64,000 nucleotides of DNA from Megascapheus bottae. Lineage: Eukaryota; Chordata; Mammalia; Rodentia; Geomyidae. Location of the stretch: contig JANJXV010000101.1 of assembly GCA_024803745.1 (NCBI GenBank), positions 1,815,001-1,879,000 on the forward strand, read 5' to 3'. The position numbers and the translations under genes are program-made. The stretch's first letter is position 1; every line of letters begins with the position of its first letter. Positions 13,401 to 24,562 of the stretch are shown here, piece by piece. The notes under the pieces were generated by a model. That model searched no databases and was not told the DNA's origin. It worked only from the letters and a program-made list of their open reading frames with translations.

Positions 13401-13957
13401 GAAGTACTTGCTCATTGAGGATCAATATTTCCACTGCAAACAACAAGCAAACTTGACTAAAATATAAAATGACTTACGTCTGGAAAGCACTGGGGAGATT
13501 CCAAGGTGTTAAGAATTTGAGAACCAAGATCAAGGAGAGAGAGAAAGGATAAAAGCAAGAGACCTAAATACCAAATCACCACATGGAATGTACAAGTTCT
13601 AACATCCGAGCTGAAAATAAAATCATGGGGTAGTTGCTAAGAGATGGAGTAGGTAGATCCACTTTTAAGCTTTGTCACCAAGTTTATAAAACAAACTTTG
13701 ACAGTCATAAAAGAGGACACGGGTATTTTCTGCATGATTTTACTGATGTTAAGGCTCTACTTTGCATAAAAATGTTGAAAGAAAGCAACATTTGATCGTT
13801 GGCAAGTGGCATGCAGAGATGGAGAAACTTGAGAATACATATACCATGCTAGCAACACTCTCCTTTTTGAGAAGTGAATTTTAGAAGTGCCCTTAAGATA
13901 ACAGTCCAATAAGTCACATTTTTATTAGTATTTGATATGTATTTTTGTGTAAATACA
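10433..13957. other. AT-rich DNA, nothing recognised
   Basis: Single-copy-looking sequence with no gene, RNA or family-level repeat that I can name. Open frames here are short and without recognisable protein motifs. Confidence 0.4.
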
Positions 13958-13989
13958 ACATATGTATGTAAATACATATGTATGTAAAT
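13958..13989. repeat. Two tandem copies of a 16-bp unit
   Basis: The unit acatatgtatgtaaat occurs at 13958-13973 and again at 13974-13989 with no mismatch. Confidence 0.85.
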
Positions 13990-14139
13990 ACGATAAAAAT
14001 TAGGCTGTATCTAGTATCGGTAACATTACTCCATTTATGAGGCAGCACTGTCATGATGTAATGACTTTCTAAAGGTCTCACCTCAACACAGCAATGAAAT
14101 TCCAAAAGGGTGTAGAGGAGTCATTCCACCTGCGAACAT

Positions 14140-14940
14140 CCTGCCCTGGATCCTCCACAGTTCATGTCTAATTCATGTCTTCTGCAAACACAATATACAT
14201 CCATTCTATACTCCATAGCTCCCCACATCCTCACGTATTCCAACAGCAACTCAACAGCAACTCACAGGTCCAAACTCTCAGCTAAATCAGACATAACTAG
14301 ACCTAAAACATGATTCATCCTGAGGCAAATTCTGTCTAGCTAGGATGTTTTAAATCAAAGTGTTAAGGTTAAGTGCTTCTCAAACACAGTGGAAGGACAT
14401 ACATCAAAAAAGAAATGGACAACAGGACCCACGTAAATTCACACAAGGAAAGCAACATTAGACCCCAAACTCTATACCAGTTCTCTGCATGTGTTCTCTA
14501 TTGGACACACAGTGGTGGTTGACACCACAAAGCCTTTGGCAACCCTGCTTCTTTGGCTTTGTAAGTTCATCTATCATATATTTTTCTTCCACCAAGCTCT
14601 AAAGCAGAGACTGCAGAGAGGATGGGTTTTACTCCATCTTCCAGGAAATTGTTCTCCATTTCCACCATAGATTGGCTAACTATACTTCCATCAGCATTCT
14701 GTCAAATTACCTAAGCACTCTTCTTAGAGGATTCAGACTTTCTCTACAGCACCCTTCTTTCTCCCAATCCTCACCAGCACAAACTTCAATATGTTGCTAG
14801 TGACAATACCGGTTTTCTGGCCTGCTCTTCCAAATTCTTCTGGTTTTTATCCAGCTTCAAAGCTGCTTCCACATGTTTAACTATTTGCTATAGTGATAGT
14901 CTCACTTTTCAATATCAATTTTCTTTTTTAGTCTGTTTTG
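14140..14940 (-). mobile_element. MaLR provirus internal region, decayed
   Basis: Antisense landmarks of THE1/MST-type internal sequence appear in order: 'ttcatgtcttctgcaaacac', 'tccaacagcaactcaaca', 'cacaggtccaaactctcagc', 'ctttggctttg', and finally 'gctgcttccacatgttta', 'actatttgctatag' directly before the LTR at 14941. In intact MaLR proviruses the same motifs occupy the segment next to an LTR. No usable gag or pol frame remains. Divergence is high, so the left limit is approximate. Confidence 0.55.
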
Positions 14941-15120
14941 TGATGCAGTCGCTATACCACAGACTGGGTCAATCATAATCAGTAGAAGTTTTTTTTTGTC
15001 TCACAGTTCTGGAGACTGGGAAGTCTGAGATTGAGAGACTGCATCTGGGAGGTGCTTCGTGCTATGTCTAAAAAGACAGCAGGACAAACACAAAGTATGA
15101 TAGAGAGAAGAAAAAAGCTC
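14941..15120 (-). mobile_element. MaLR LTR, 3' part, antisense
   Basis: Starts with 'gtctgttttgtgatgcagtc', then 'ataccacagactgggtcaat' and 'tctcacagttctggagactg', which are the reverse complement of the 3' end of MST/THE1-class MaLR LTRs. It adjoins antisense internal sequence at 14140-14940, giving the order expected for a provirus read on the minus strand. The rest of the LTR past about 15120 is not recognisable. Confidence 0.6.
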
Positions 15121-15600
15121 AAAGAAATTCACCTTTTTTTGAGAGACTTTTGAGAGTTAGAAAAGCCTACAAACCATAACAAATAATCTATTCTAAACAT
15201 GGCAGTTGTAGCTGAACATCTTTGATATTTTCTCCAGTTTCTTACTAATTTAAAACACTTTGTAGTCTGTGAGCTGGGAGTTGTAAACCTTAAAAAGGTT
15301 GTATTATCAAACATTTAAAACAAATGTAGAAAAATTCATATGTAAAATCTTAATAAAAAACACATAAGAGGTAGAATACTAATTTATAGGAGCTATTTCC
15401 AAAAAAGAAATAATCTATAACTAAGTTTCAAACATGATTATGAACATAGATCACCATTTTAAAATATCTCTGGATTGAAAGAATGCCACGGTTTATAAAA
15501 CTGTATTATTTCTGGTGAGATGATTTTTATGGCTAAGTAAAACAAAAGGTAAGATTTTCAGCAAAAATTTAATATCAATCAAACTGTTTTATATTATTTA
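15121..15600. other. AT-rich DNA, nothing recognised
   Basis: No gene or nameable repeat between the MaLR remnant and the L1 fragment. Confidence 0.4.
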
Positions 15601-15916
15601 TTTTTTTCTTTTTTTATTGTAATTAATAAAAGGGTTACATGATATTTGCCAGATAGAAGGTGCATTCATTCACATACATTAATACCCTTTCACATGTCTT
15701 GGTACCCATTAACCTCTCCCCCACCCACCACCCACCCCCTGTCTTGGTTTTACCCCTTGCCTATCAAATTTCAAATAACCAAATACAAATAAATTCGATA
15801 TATCAGATAACAAAGTGAGATACTGTAACAATATGAGTTACCCAAGGGACAGCAAAGGAGATGAAAGATAACATAGTAGATTAAGGACAACAATCATTCA
15901 TTATATGGCTTTTGTT
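15601..15916 (-). mobile_element. L1 3' end, 5'-truncated
   Basis: Begins with a T-rich stretch (antisense poly-A), then 'attgtaattaataaaaggg', the antisense G-rich tract as C-runs at about 15716-15745, 'tcaaatttcaaataaccaaa', 'gacagcaaaggagatg' and 'cattatatggctt'. Same subfamily as 640, 17777 and 57971. About 315 bp remain. Confidence 0.8.
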
Positions 15917-16271
15917 TAATTATTATAATATTTATCATCTAAGCAGAAGTGCATCTTGTGTATTGGAAACTGCAGCACCAAATTGTTGAATTATTTCTTA
16001 ACGCTGCCTCTAACTTCCTTTACATAGCAGCAATAGATTTTGTTTTGATCTTGATTTTTTTAGTGATTCAGTCCATATAGAGAATTAATAATTAATCTGG
16101 TCCTAATATCAATAGCCTGTGAAATACTAAATTAACTGACATTCCGGATTCTTAATTACTGTTTTCCAAGTTAGCATTGATCTTTTCATGGTTGGCTATG
16201 GTGCACATTAGATATCTATAAGCAGCTCCAACAGCAACTGGGACATTGTAGGGTGCTCAATAATGTTTTAT
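15917..16271. other. AT-rich DNA, nothing recognised
   Basis: No gene or nameable repeat. Confidence 0.4.
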
Positions 16272-16372
16272 TGTTTTTGGTCGTGGGACCTGAACTCTGG
16301 GTCTCGGCATTGGCCCTGAGCTCTTCAGCCCATAGCTACCACCCTACATCTTGAGCCACAGCACCACTTCCT
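16272..16372 (-). mobile_element. B1-head/ID-tail SINE, tail fragment
   Basis: 'gggacctgaactctgggtct', 'ttggccctgagctcttcagc' and 'tgagccacagcaccacttcc' are the reverse complement of the ID-like tail of this genome's composite SINE. The B1-like head is missing. Confidence 0.6.
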
Positions 16373-17126
16373 GCTCAATGAATTTTTGTTATTATTTTAG
16401 GAACCAGAATTGGCCACCACACAATAGAAAAATTATTGCTCACAAACATCACATTAATATATAAAAGAGAATGGCTATTAATATCTTTGAAATACATTGT
16501 GAAAATATGGCAAGAAAATAAAAAGGTAGCTTGTTAATGATAATCACACTGATAAGACTTATTATTCCTTGTATATTCTACATATGTTCATTCAGCAGGT
16601 TTCTCATGTTGAGTACAACAGACTACATAAAGGTAAAGCAAAAAGTAATTCTTGTCCTATAGGATTTAGTCTAGAAAGAGAAATAGAAATCTTATTATAC
16701 AGGTGAAATTTGTTTTTGTAGAGCTCACTGTGAAACCAACAGTAAAAATACCTACTTAGTATGAGGATAACTATGTACATGTTAAGACTTGAAGGAAGAG
16801 TGTAAGGGTAGGGCAATAATCTCTACCATGAAAGAAGAACCCCATACTTGGAGTTTGCAGTACATACAGAAATCTACATAATAGTTCAAGGTAGCTCTCA
16901 GGAACGAGAAACTACCAGAATAAATGAAGCTCATACCACTGAGAAAATCTGAAAAAGTTCTCAGGAAATTTGTGAGACCTACATACATACACAGTTAATT
17001 ATTTGAAATGTAAATATAATTGAGAATGCTATATTTATTTTTAAATCCGTATTCCCAGTGATCACATAAGTCCTGAGTAGAAAGTATATCAGAAGAAAAA
17101 TCACAATTGCAAACATGAGAAAGGGT
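16373..17126. other. AT-rich DNA, nothing recognised
   Basis: No gene or nameable repeat; open frames are short. Confidence 0.4.
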
Positions 17127-17208
17127 AGTAATGTTTGTGAAGTAATATATCTTCTATCTGGCAAATATAATATAACCCTTCTATTAATTACAATAAAAAT
17201 ACCTTAAA
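17127..17208 (+). mobile_element. Very short L1 3' terminus, sense
   Basis: 'gaagtaatat', 'cttctatctggcaaatataa' and 'acccttctattaattacaat' followed by A-rich sequence is the exact complement of the 3' terminus seen in the minus-strand copies. Only about 80 bp were inserted or survive. Confidence 0.65.
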
Positions 17209-17760
17209 AAAGAAAATTTACATTTTCAGACAGTATTTGTGGAGCATTATATTTCTGCTTTTGTTAGCTCCAATTTCTACAGGCAGATCTACATATGAAC
17301 ATTCCTGGACAGTCTTCACTTTAAAATGTTGATTCAGTACCCAAGTAATTTTAACTCCCTTAGTCCATAGGCTATGGGAGTGAAATCACAATTTCAACAA
17401 GTGCTGGAGGCCTAGGATGTATAGGTATAGGTACCAGAATATACCTAGACAGCTTTATCATATCCATGTTCCTCCATAATGCCTAATATTCTCTATGTGA
17501 TCCATTCTTGTACTAGAACTATTACTCTTCAAAAACCTCAAGGTGTTCAAGGAAGAACTGAGCTTCTTTCCCAAAAGAAATGCCAGTTCCTTAATAGCAG
17601 GGTATATACCTCAGATTATATCTTAACCTTTCACCATTACAATTGTAATTATAATTAACTTTTGTTGAGTTTTTGTTGCAGACCCTGTTAAAAAGAGACT
17701 TAAATAAATTAGAGATCTAATTAAACTCGACAGTTCAGTAACTATTTCTTAAATGCTTTC
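17209..17760. other. AT-rich DNA, nothing recognised
   Basis: No gene or nameable repeat. Confidence 0.4.
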
Positions 17761-17776
17761 CTCTCCCACATTTTTT

Positions 17777-18013
17777 ACATTTTAAATATATTTTTGTAAT
17801 TAATAGAAGGGTTACATTATATTCACCAGATAGAAGGTGAATTACTTCACATACATTGATACCCTTTCTCATGTCTTGTTCCCCATTTCCCTCCCTCCAT
17901 CCTCGCCACTCATCTTGTTTTCCCCCCTTCCCTATCCTATTTCAAATAACCAAATAAACATATACAATATATCAGATAAAAGGTAAAATACCGTTACAAT
18001 ATGAGGTAACCAA
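17777..18013 (-). mobile_element. L1 3' end with target-site duplication
   Basis: Antisense L1 3' terminus ('gtaattaatagaagggttac', C-rich tract at 17885-17935, 'caaataaccaaataaac'). The left flank ctctcccaca at 17761-17770 is repeated exactly at 18014-18023, each followed by a T run, so the insertion left a target duplication of at least 10 bp. A SINE then inserted at the right-hand copy. Confidence 0.8.
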
Positions 18014-18029
18014 CTCTCCCACAATTTTT

Positions 18030-18212
18030 TTGCCAGTCCTGGGCTTAAGCTCAGGGCCTGAGGACTGTCCCTGGACTTTCTCAAGGCTAGCACTCTACCA
18101 CTTGAGCCTCAGCACCACTCCTGGCTTTTAAGTATATGGTACCAAGGAATCGAACCCGGGTCTTCATGTATGCTAGTCAAGCACTCTACCGCTACGCCAA
18201 ACTCCCAGTCCA
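18030..18212 (-). mobile_element. ID-derived SINE, full length, 14-bp TSD
   Basis: Reverse complement of a tRNA-derived SINE. The 3' part reads 'gccagtcctgggcttaagct' and the 5' part ends in 'gctacgccaaactcccagtc'; the internal B-box region is 'aatcgaacccggg'. The duplication ctcccacaattttt is perfect at 18016-18029 and 18213-18226. The T-run target is what L1-endonuclease-driven insertion predicts. Recent by the standards of this window. Confidence 0.85.
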
Positions 18213-18226
18213 CTCCCACAATTTTT

Positions 18227-20184
18227 ATAGTTAATTTTCAACATAGCATCTAGTGAGTATCACCAATACATTTGTTCACCCTGTGTCCCACCATTTCAGT
18301 GCCCCTCTCCCTCCCCCAAATAGATAACATACATACCAGACAAAAGGTACAGAAATCACAAGTGGTGGCAAAGGAGAAAACAGACAAACATCAAAAAGAC
18401 AAAAGGCAAAAATCAAAAGGCAAACAGCAAAAACCAAAGTCTTATCTCCATCTCTTGTAGTTCATTTCTATAAATCGTATTTCTGTATGATCATATGCAC
18501 ATAGCTATTGAGTTTTTTGATCTAGAATGTGCCTATAATTCTCCAAGTAAAAACATTGGAAAGTAAAAGACAAAAATTCACTAGGATATGATAAAGTATA
18601 CAGGACTGTGAACACTCACACTGTAAGACCAGAGGAGGATATTATTATTCTTCTCTTCCAAAATCTCACTATATAATAAGCACTGGTATTTCTTGGCATG
18701 GTGGCTTTGAAGGCTCCTGGGCATCACCTCATTTCTATATACTTTAAAGCCAAATCAACTCTCATCTCACCTTACCCTCTCTCCTGTATTTCTAAAATAG
18801 CTGCACAAATGGGGGTTTAAAGTGTTAAAACTATGACTGGAATTAAGAAAGGGAAACTAATGTGTGTGTCCAGTCTTAGAGATCAAGAACATGCACAAGC
18901 ATTGACTTGACTCATTTAAATCTTGATGTTTTCAAGCAGTTCCTATGTTGCTCTGAGTGTCTATTAATACCGAGTACCCGCTCTGCCTCACTCAGCCTTC
19001 ACATTACTACACCATTTCTTTTCCAGTTAGTTTACCAGATCAATATAAAGTTAAAAATGCTGATGGAACTATTTGAAATGGAAGACTAGGAGACTTAAGG
19101 GGGATTATGTAGGCTCTCAGAAATGATTTGAAGAGTTAAATCTCTGTTGGCTTTAGAAAGATTTTTAAAATTGACATTCTGGCACATTGCTTCAAGGACA
19201 TAACAACTTTGAAGTACAACAACCGAAATGATAATGCTAAAAAGAAAATATCTACTCTAGGACAGCAAAAGGCTTAAGGTAATTTGTCCCAGTAATAAGT
19301 TTTAAAAACTGTACTCTCCATGATTTGGAGATACAAATGAAACTTTATTACAGAATATGGAATTCATTCTTTGCTCTGATGGGAATACTGGCCCTAGAAA
19401 GAAAAAATACAATATTGTTATAAATTTTAAAAAGTTAAAAGTAATACAATGGCAAGCCCTCAAATCTGTCCACTAAGTATAAAACTATTGATTGTATACT
19501 TACTAAATTTAATCTGAAAAGCCTCAGAAATGTTGAATTTCTCTTTTTAGGCCCAGCCTAAAAACACTTTTTCCCTTATTTGGACATTATGTTATTTAAG
19601 ATGCAGTAATTTAAACAAGAGAAACACAACCCAAATTTACTTTACATAAAGAAGAAAGTTTACAGCTCATGTCCTGGAACGACAGTAGGTTGGGATATGA
19701 TTTCCCAAAAGGTCAATAATGTCTCACAGTTTTGACAGTTTTCTCATTATCTTGCATTTCTCCTCCTTGTTCTGTTTATTCTTTGGAACCCTCTACTACA
19801 CCATCCTAACAAGCTTCTAACACCAATACCCTTTGAAATAAAGACAACTGCCTCCCAAAAGTTTGATGAGAGACTCTGGAAGTTAACTTGTTGCCCCCAA
19901 TAAGGCAATAAGTCAAACTCAATCATTTTGATCAAATTTTTGGTTCATATTTCTGTACTATTACATCAATGTGTGGTACTAGTTTTAAGGCATGGACCAT
20001 TAGGGATATTGTTTTTTTCTATCTAAACATTTACCCATATCTATAAATTCTAATCTGCTTTGGTTGTTTTTGACAGACACAAATAAAATGACTTTCAAAA
20101 TTATATTACTACTTGATTTGTAAAATGTACTATATTATCCATCACAAAACAATACTATATATAATCAACAGTTAACTAAAATAT
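18227..20184. other. AT-rich DNA, nothing recognised
   Basis: No gene or nameable repeat. Confidence 0.4.
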
Positions 20185-20424
20185 GGCCAGGCACATGCTC
20201 ATTCCAATAATCCTAGCTACCCAAGACGCTCACATATGAGGACAGGAGCTCAAAGCTAGCACGGGCAGGAAAGCCCAGGAAATTCTTATCTCCAATTTGC
20301 CACCAAGAAATCAAAGGCAGAGCTGTTATACAAGTGGCTGAGTATTAACATCAAGTGAAAAATCTAGTGGATAGCAGCCTGACATCAGTTCAAGGCCCAG
20401 ATACTGGCATACATACACAAAAAG
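20185..20424 (+). mobile_element. B1-head/ID-tail composite SINE, diverged
   Basis: Head: 'ggccaggcacatgctcattc', 'aatcctagctacccaagacg', 'ctcaaagctagcacgggcag'. Middle: 'attcttatctccaatttgcc'. Tail: 'tcagttcaaggcccagatac' and 'tggcatacatacac'. The middle and tail contain many changes, so it is an older copy. Confidence 0.65.
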
Positions 20425-21121
20425 TTAATTAAAATATAATGAATCAATATCAAACCATGTAATCATAATTCAAACTATATTTGCTTCCCTGACTTTTCCA
20501 GATATGATGAAGGTTGAATATTCTCCACATAGTCACACTGTTTGAGAGAGCTAATAGGCAAGGCAATATCACTGAAAACTTTTGTGCAAAAGTTTCAAGC
20601 CTAATATTAATTTATTTAAAATGTTTGAGAAAGTTTGCATAGAAAATCTAGACAAATTAAAAAAAACATTATTTGGTTTTACCCCACTTTCTCAAAACTC
20701 CTTATATTCGATAGCAGAAGAAATGGAACGGTACAGCATTAACTTATGCACATATCAGCTGTTTCTATCTTAACTAGGAAGCACTGTTTCATCTCTTATC
20801 AGACACAAAATGGATTGAAAGTTAATTGGAAAAGTATTTCAGAAGAAAAGTGGTAGAGAAAGGTCTAATAGGTTTTTGAAGATGTAAAGATTCATATTTT
20901 TATGTTGGAAAGGATACCAAACCAGAGAAAAGTTTCTAGTTAAGAACACAGTGAATATTTTTAATGTATGAAAAACCTAGCTACAATACAGCAAAATAAT
21001 AATAGTAATAATAATAATAATAATAAATCTACAGTTCCACTATACCTAGCAGGTCATGAAATATTTGTGATAAGCTTGAACAACCACTTTTTCATGAACT
21101 TAATAATTTTTTCTTTTCTTT
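20425..21121. other. AT-rich DNA with an AAT microsatellite
   Basis: No gene recognised. An (AAT)n run occupies about 20996-21028; the rest is featureless. Confidence 0.5.
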
Positions 21122-21387
21122 TCTTTTTTGGTTAGTCTTAGGTCTTGAACTCTGGGCCTGGGCGCTGTCCCTGAGCTCCTCACCAAATAAAGGTTATACC
21201 CTTTATTTTAAAAGCTATACCTTTTCAAATTAACATTAAAACTTATACCACTTCTGCTTTTCTGGTGGTTAATTGGAGATAAGAGTCTTACAGACTTTCA
21301 TGCCCAGGCTGTCTTTGAACTGCAATACTCAGACCTCAGTCTTCTGAGTGGCTAGGATTACAGGTGTGGGTCATTAGCTCCTAGCTT
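21122..21387 (-). mobile_element. Composite SINE with internal disruption
   Basis: Reverse-complement tail ('tcttgaactctgggcctggg', 'cgctgtccctgagctcctc') and head ('tggttaattggagataagag', 'cccaggctgtctttgaactg', 'gtggctaggattacaggtgt') are present. About 60 bases of unrelated AT-rich sequence at roughly 21181-21242 separate them, replacing the middle of the element. Confidence 0.65.
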
Positions 21388-21417
21388 AATCTTTTTTGCT
21401 AAGTACTCACTTTGTTT

Positions 21418-21590
21418 TCAGATGAGGGACTGCTTTCCCAAGAGCCCTCTTTGTCTATTGATATCACCTCAAAAACCTTCTTCTTTTCAGTCACCATCTG
21501 TGGCTGCCTGCCTAGATATTATATATTCTTCCTGACCCCTGGAACTTGATCTGCATATATTATCATTGTGCATATAGTAGTTGTGTAGTT
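21418..21590 (+). mobile_element. Possible L2 LINE fragment
   Basis: 'gactgctttcccaagagccc', 'tgatatcacctcaaaaacct' and 'tcagtcaccatctgtggctg' loosely follow the L2 3' region ('ccttccctgacc... '). The match is weak. Confidence 0.3.
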
Positions 21591-21591
21591 C

Positions 21592-21768
21592 TTTTTTTGC
21601 CAGTCATGGGCTTGACCTCAGGGCCTGGGCACTGTCCTTGGACTTTCTCAAGGCTCAGCACTCTACCACTTGAGCCTCAGCACCACTTCCAGCATTTTTC
21701 TATGTATGTGGTACCAAGGAATTGAACCCTGGTCTTCATGCATGCTAGGCAAGCACTCTGCCACTAGA
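21592..21768 (-). mobile_element. ID-derived SINE
   Basis: 'gccagtcatgggcttgacct', 'gggcctgggcactgtccttg', 'ctctaccacttgagcctcag', 'gaattgaaccctggtcttca' and 'ctaggcaagcactctgccac' match the element at 18030. No clear duplication is seen at its ends. Confidence 0.8.
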
Positions 21769-22315
21769 CTGTTGCCATTATTATTTGAATGGTGTTGGGT
21801 GTGTCTGGTGTTTACAGAGGAAATGGGTGTAGGAATCTGAGTGGATCAGGTCAAGAAATTTTCCTTTTGTGTGGTGAGTACTATGGAATTAGCGTCAAGC
21901 ATTGACCAGCAACTGACCTTTCTCATGGGACCTGGAACAGAATTTCCTCTGCTGTGATGGACTCCATACTGACAGACATAGCCACACCCTAGACTTCAAG
22001 AGTTTAGGTGACCTATCACCAGCTTTGATCAATTTTGTGAAAGACAGGCTGTTCACCCTGGCATTTGCAGACAATTACCAAATATAGTGATACTCATGGA
22101 GACATTTAGCTTGTCGACTGCTTCACAGATAGGTTTTTCTGCTCATAAGTATTTCACTGTACAGCTGTCATTAAGACCTAAATGCTCAGGCTTACAGAAT
22201 ACACATTATTCTCACTTATTTTATTGTGTCAAAGTGGTTATGTGGTGCTTCTGTATTTCCTGAATAAATATCAGTTTTAAAGTATAGCCGTCTTTCAAAA
22301 AATGTTTTTGTTTTT
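21769..22315. other. Single-copy DNA, nothing recognised
   Basis: No gene or nameable repeat between two SINEs. Confidence 0.4.
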
Positions 22316-22512
22316 AAGCTCACACCTGTAATAGTAGCTACTCAGGAGGCTTAGGTCTTGAGGATCATGGTTCAAAGCCAGCCCAGGCAGAAAAGTCCGC
22401 ATGAGACTCTTCTCTCCAATTAACCACTCAAAAACCAGTAGTGGAGCTGTACCTCAAAATGGTAGAAAAGAGAGCTCAGGGACACCCACCATCTAGGTTT
22501 TGAGTTCACACC
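22316..22512 (+). mobile_element. B1-head/ID-tail composite SINE
   Basis: 'ctcacacctgtaatagtagc', 'tactcaggaggcttaggtct', 'ttcaaagccagcccaggcag' form the head. 'ctctccaattaaccactcaa' is the linker and 'agagctcagggacacccacc' the tail, followed by an A run at 22526. The first bases of the head are missing. Confidence 0.75.
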
Positions 22513-22845
22513 CCATGACTGACTTAAAAAAAAAGTTTAATTTTGCTGATATTCCCAGAATTAATTCTATTTTGACCTTTTGGGACAGTGGGCTGGTGGG
22601 CTGGAGGACTTTCAGTCTCTCTGGATCTCAACACTATGATTATGGATGCAGGAAGGCGTCTCTAGGGATTATGGGTAAAACCTATACTCAATAAACACCT
22701 AGGTCCTGTAATAACTCTGTAGGTTCCTATCCTTACTGTGCAAAGTCATCATAAACATGGCAACTTATGACAGTATACAAACAATAGTAGAACTCAAGAA
22801 AACAGCACTGTTTTCTAGTACCTTTTCTCTAAAAAAAAAAAAAAA

Positions 22846-23160
22846 GGTGGGGCAGTGGCAGTGGCTCAAGTCTATAATTCTAGCTACCTGGGAGCCAGAG
22901 ATTGGAAGATCAAGATTCAAGGCTAGTCTAGTTCAAAAAATAAATAAATAAATTGTTTCTGAGATTCCATCTCAACAGTGGTACACTCTGGGGAAGCATA
23001 ACGAAAAGGATTGCAGTCCAGGCTGGCCCAGGCATAAAGCAAAATCCTATCTGGAACATAATCAAACCAGCAAGTGGTCGGCAGCGTGATTCAAGAGATA
23101 GAGCACCTGTCTTTGCAAGCTCAGAATCCTGAGTTCAAATCCTAGCATTGCAAACTAAAA
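22846..23160 (+). mobile_element. Older B1-B1-ID composite SINE
   Basis: The first B1-like unit reads 'gcagtggctcaagtctataa', 'ttctagctacctgggagcca' and 'gagattccatctcaac'. A second B1-like unit has 'aggattgcagtccaggctgg' and 'aaatcctatctgg'. An ID-like tail follows: 'agatagagcacctgtctttg', 'cctgagttcaaatcctagc', then an A-rich end. This three-part order matches the minus-strand copies at 25148 and 31815 and recalls the beaver-type SINE of Castorimorpha. Confidence 0.65.
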
Positions 23161-23810
23161 AGCAAAAACAAGAGCAAAAGCGTGTGTCCATGCCTGGCGT
23201 GCCATTCACTGGCAGCAGAAACTCAGAAGGAGGCGGGAGTTGTAAGACAGGATAGGAACATTTAGTTTAATTGCCTGGGGAGGGTCAGAAACAACTCTTT
23301 GTTCAGCCCCACCAAGCTAATTAGTTGAAAAAACAACATTCTCAGCCCATAAACAAGAGTCTTTTTTTTTCTATAAGCAATTAGGAATGACCCTAATCTT
23401 ATTCACTTAAACATACATCCCACAGCAAAGCTGGAAAGACACCAAAGCATTGGAAAGTCACCAAAGTTGAGGCTGCACAACTGCCTTTGTGAATCCTCAA
23501 AGCTTCCCAATGAAAGATCAACTGCCCTTCCTTCGAAGATTTTCTTCTTTGCTTTCTCCTGAGCATAAATTTCCAGATGTGCAGCAGGTGACAGCAGGAA
23601 GCCAGAGTTCTAACCCATCATACTAACCCAGCCCTTCCCCTGCCCAACCTCACACCTCACACATTGCTCCCTACTGGACAGTTTGCATTGTCTCTGCCTT
23701 CTGCCAGCCTGGAAATACTGTGAGGCCCAGTGAAGAGCCATCACCTGCCATCTGAGTGCTCTACTGCTTTACACAGGGAAAGGATGAAGCAAACTATTGT
23801 TGAATAAACC
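23161..23810. other. Single-copy DNA, nothing recognised
   Basis: No gene or nameable repeat. G+C content rises from about here onwards compared with the first 22 kb. Confidence 0.4.
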
Positions 23811-23814
23811 AATG

Positions 23815-23960
23815 GAGGATGGATGGATGGATGGATGGATGGATGGATGGATATGAAAGGAAGGAAGATAGATGGATGATGGATAGAAGGATAGGGAATG
23901 GATAGGATAGATGATGGGTGGAAAGGTTAAAGAGAGGAAGAAAGGAAAAAGGAGGAAAGA
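23815..23960. repeat. (GGAT)n microsatellite and degenerate purine-rich flank
   Basis: About nine GGAT units occupy 23815-23852; degenerate GATA/GGAA purine-rich sequence continues to about 23960. Confidence 0.9.
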
Positions 23961-24042
23961 GGAGGACGGGAGTTTCTTTAATAGGGAATAAAGAGATCAT
24001 TTGTTAGTATAAAGATTTGCAAATGATCACAGCAAATAACAC

Positions 24043-24105
24043 TTCAAATGGGAGAGAGGGGAGAAGAGGAAGGGGGGGGAGAGGGAGAGAGGAGGGGTGA
24101 GGCTG
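24043..24105. repeat. GA/G-rich purine tract
   Basis: Almost uninterrupted purines (gggagagaggggagaagagg and similar) with several runs of G. Confidence 0.8.
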
Positions 24106-24443
24106 GTGCTCCAAGGTTGAGGGGTAACTTAAAAAAAATAATCCAACTAACTGAAAGAATGACTGGTGCAGCCAGGAGCAGAATTCAAATTTTGGAGCTC
24201 TATTCTCCCAGCTGGGCACTTAAGAGTTTGGCTCGTGTGGTGGTGGCAGTTCACGGAGAGTTCAAATCCCCTCACAAACACGTGTGGGTGAATAAGTGGC
24301 ATAGTCTTTCTTTCTTCCAAGTGCTTGATAGAAGCTTCCAGATGTATGGGGGTGTGCATAAGAGAGCCTCGAGTGCTCCACTCTCGATGGAGTCTATAAA
24401 TATGCATGTTGGGTATCATGAATCATTTAGAGCTGGCTTGGTT

Positions 24444-24453
24444 GCTTTTCTTT

Positions 24454-24497
<44 letters not shown>

Positions 24498-24562
24498 TTT
24501 TTCTTTCCCTTCCTTCCTTCCTTCCTTCCTTCCTTCCTTCCTTCCTTCCTTCCTTCCTTCCT
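24444..24562. repeat. (CTTT)n joined to (CCTT)n microsatellite
   Basis: CTTT repeats fill about 24444-24506 and CCTT repeats 24507-24562. It is a pure pyrimidine tract of nearly 120 bases with mirror symmetry, able in principle to form H-DNA. It translates into the F/L/S-rich frames over 24048-24597, which are therefore not genes. Confidence 0.95.

Noticed and set aside
18030..18212. tRNA-like B-box sequence (also at 27663, 40942, 45932, 55172)
   Set aside because: These are ID-derived SINEs with target duplications and A/T-rich tails, not tRNA genes.
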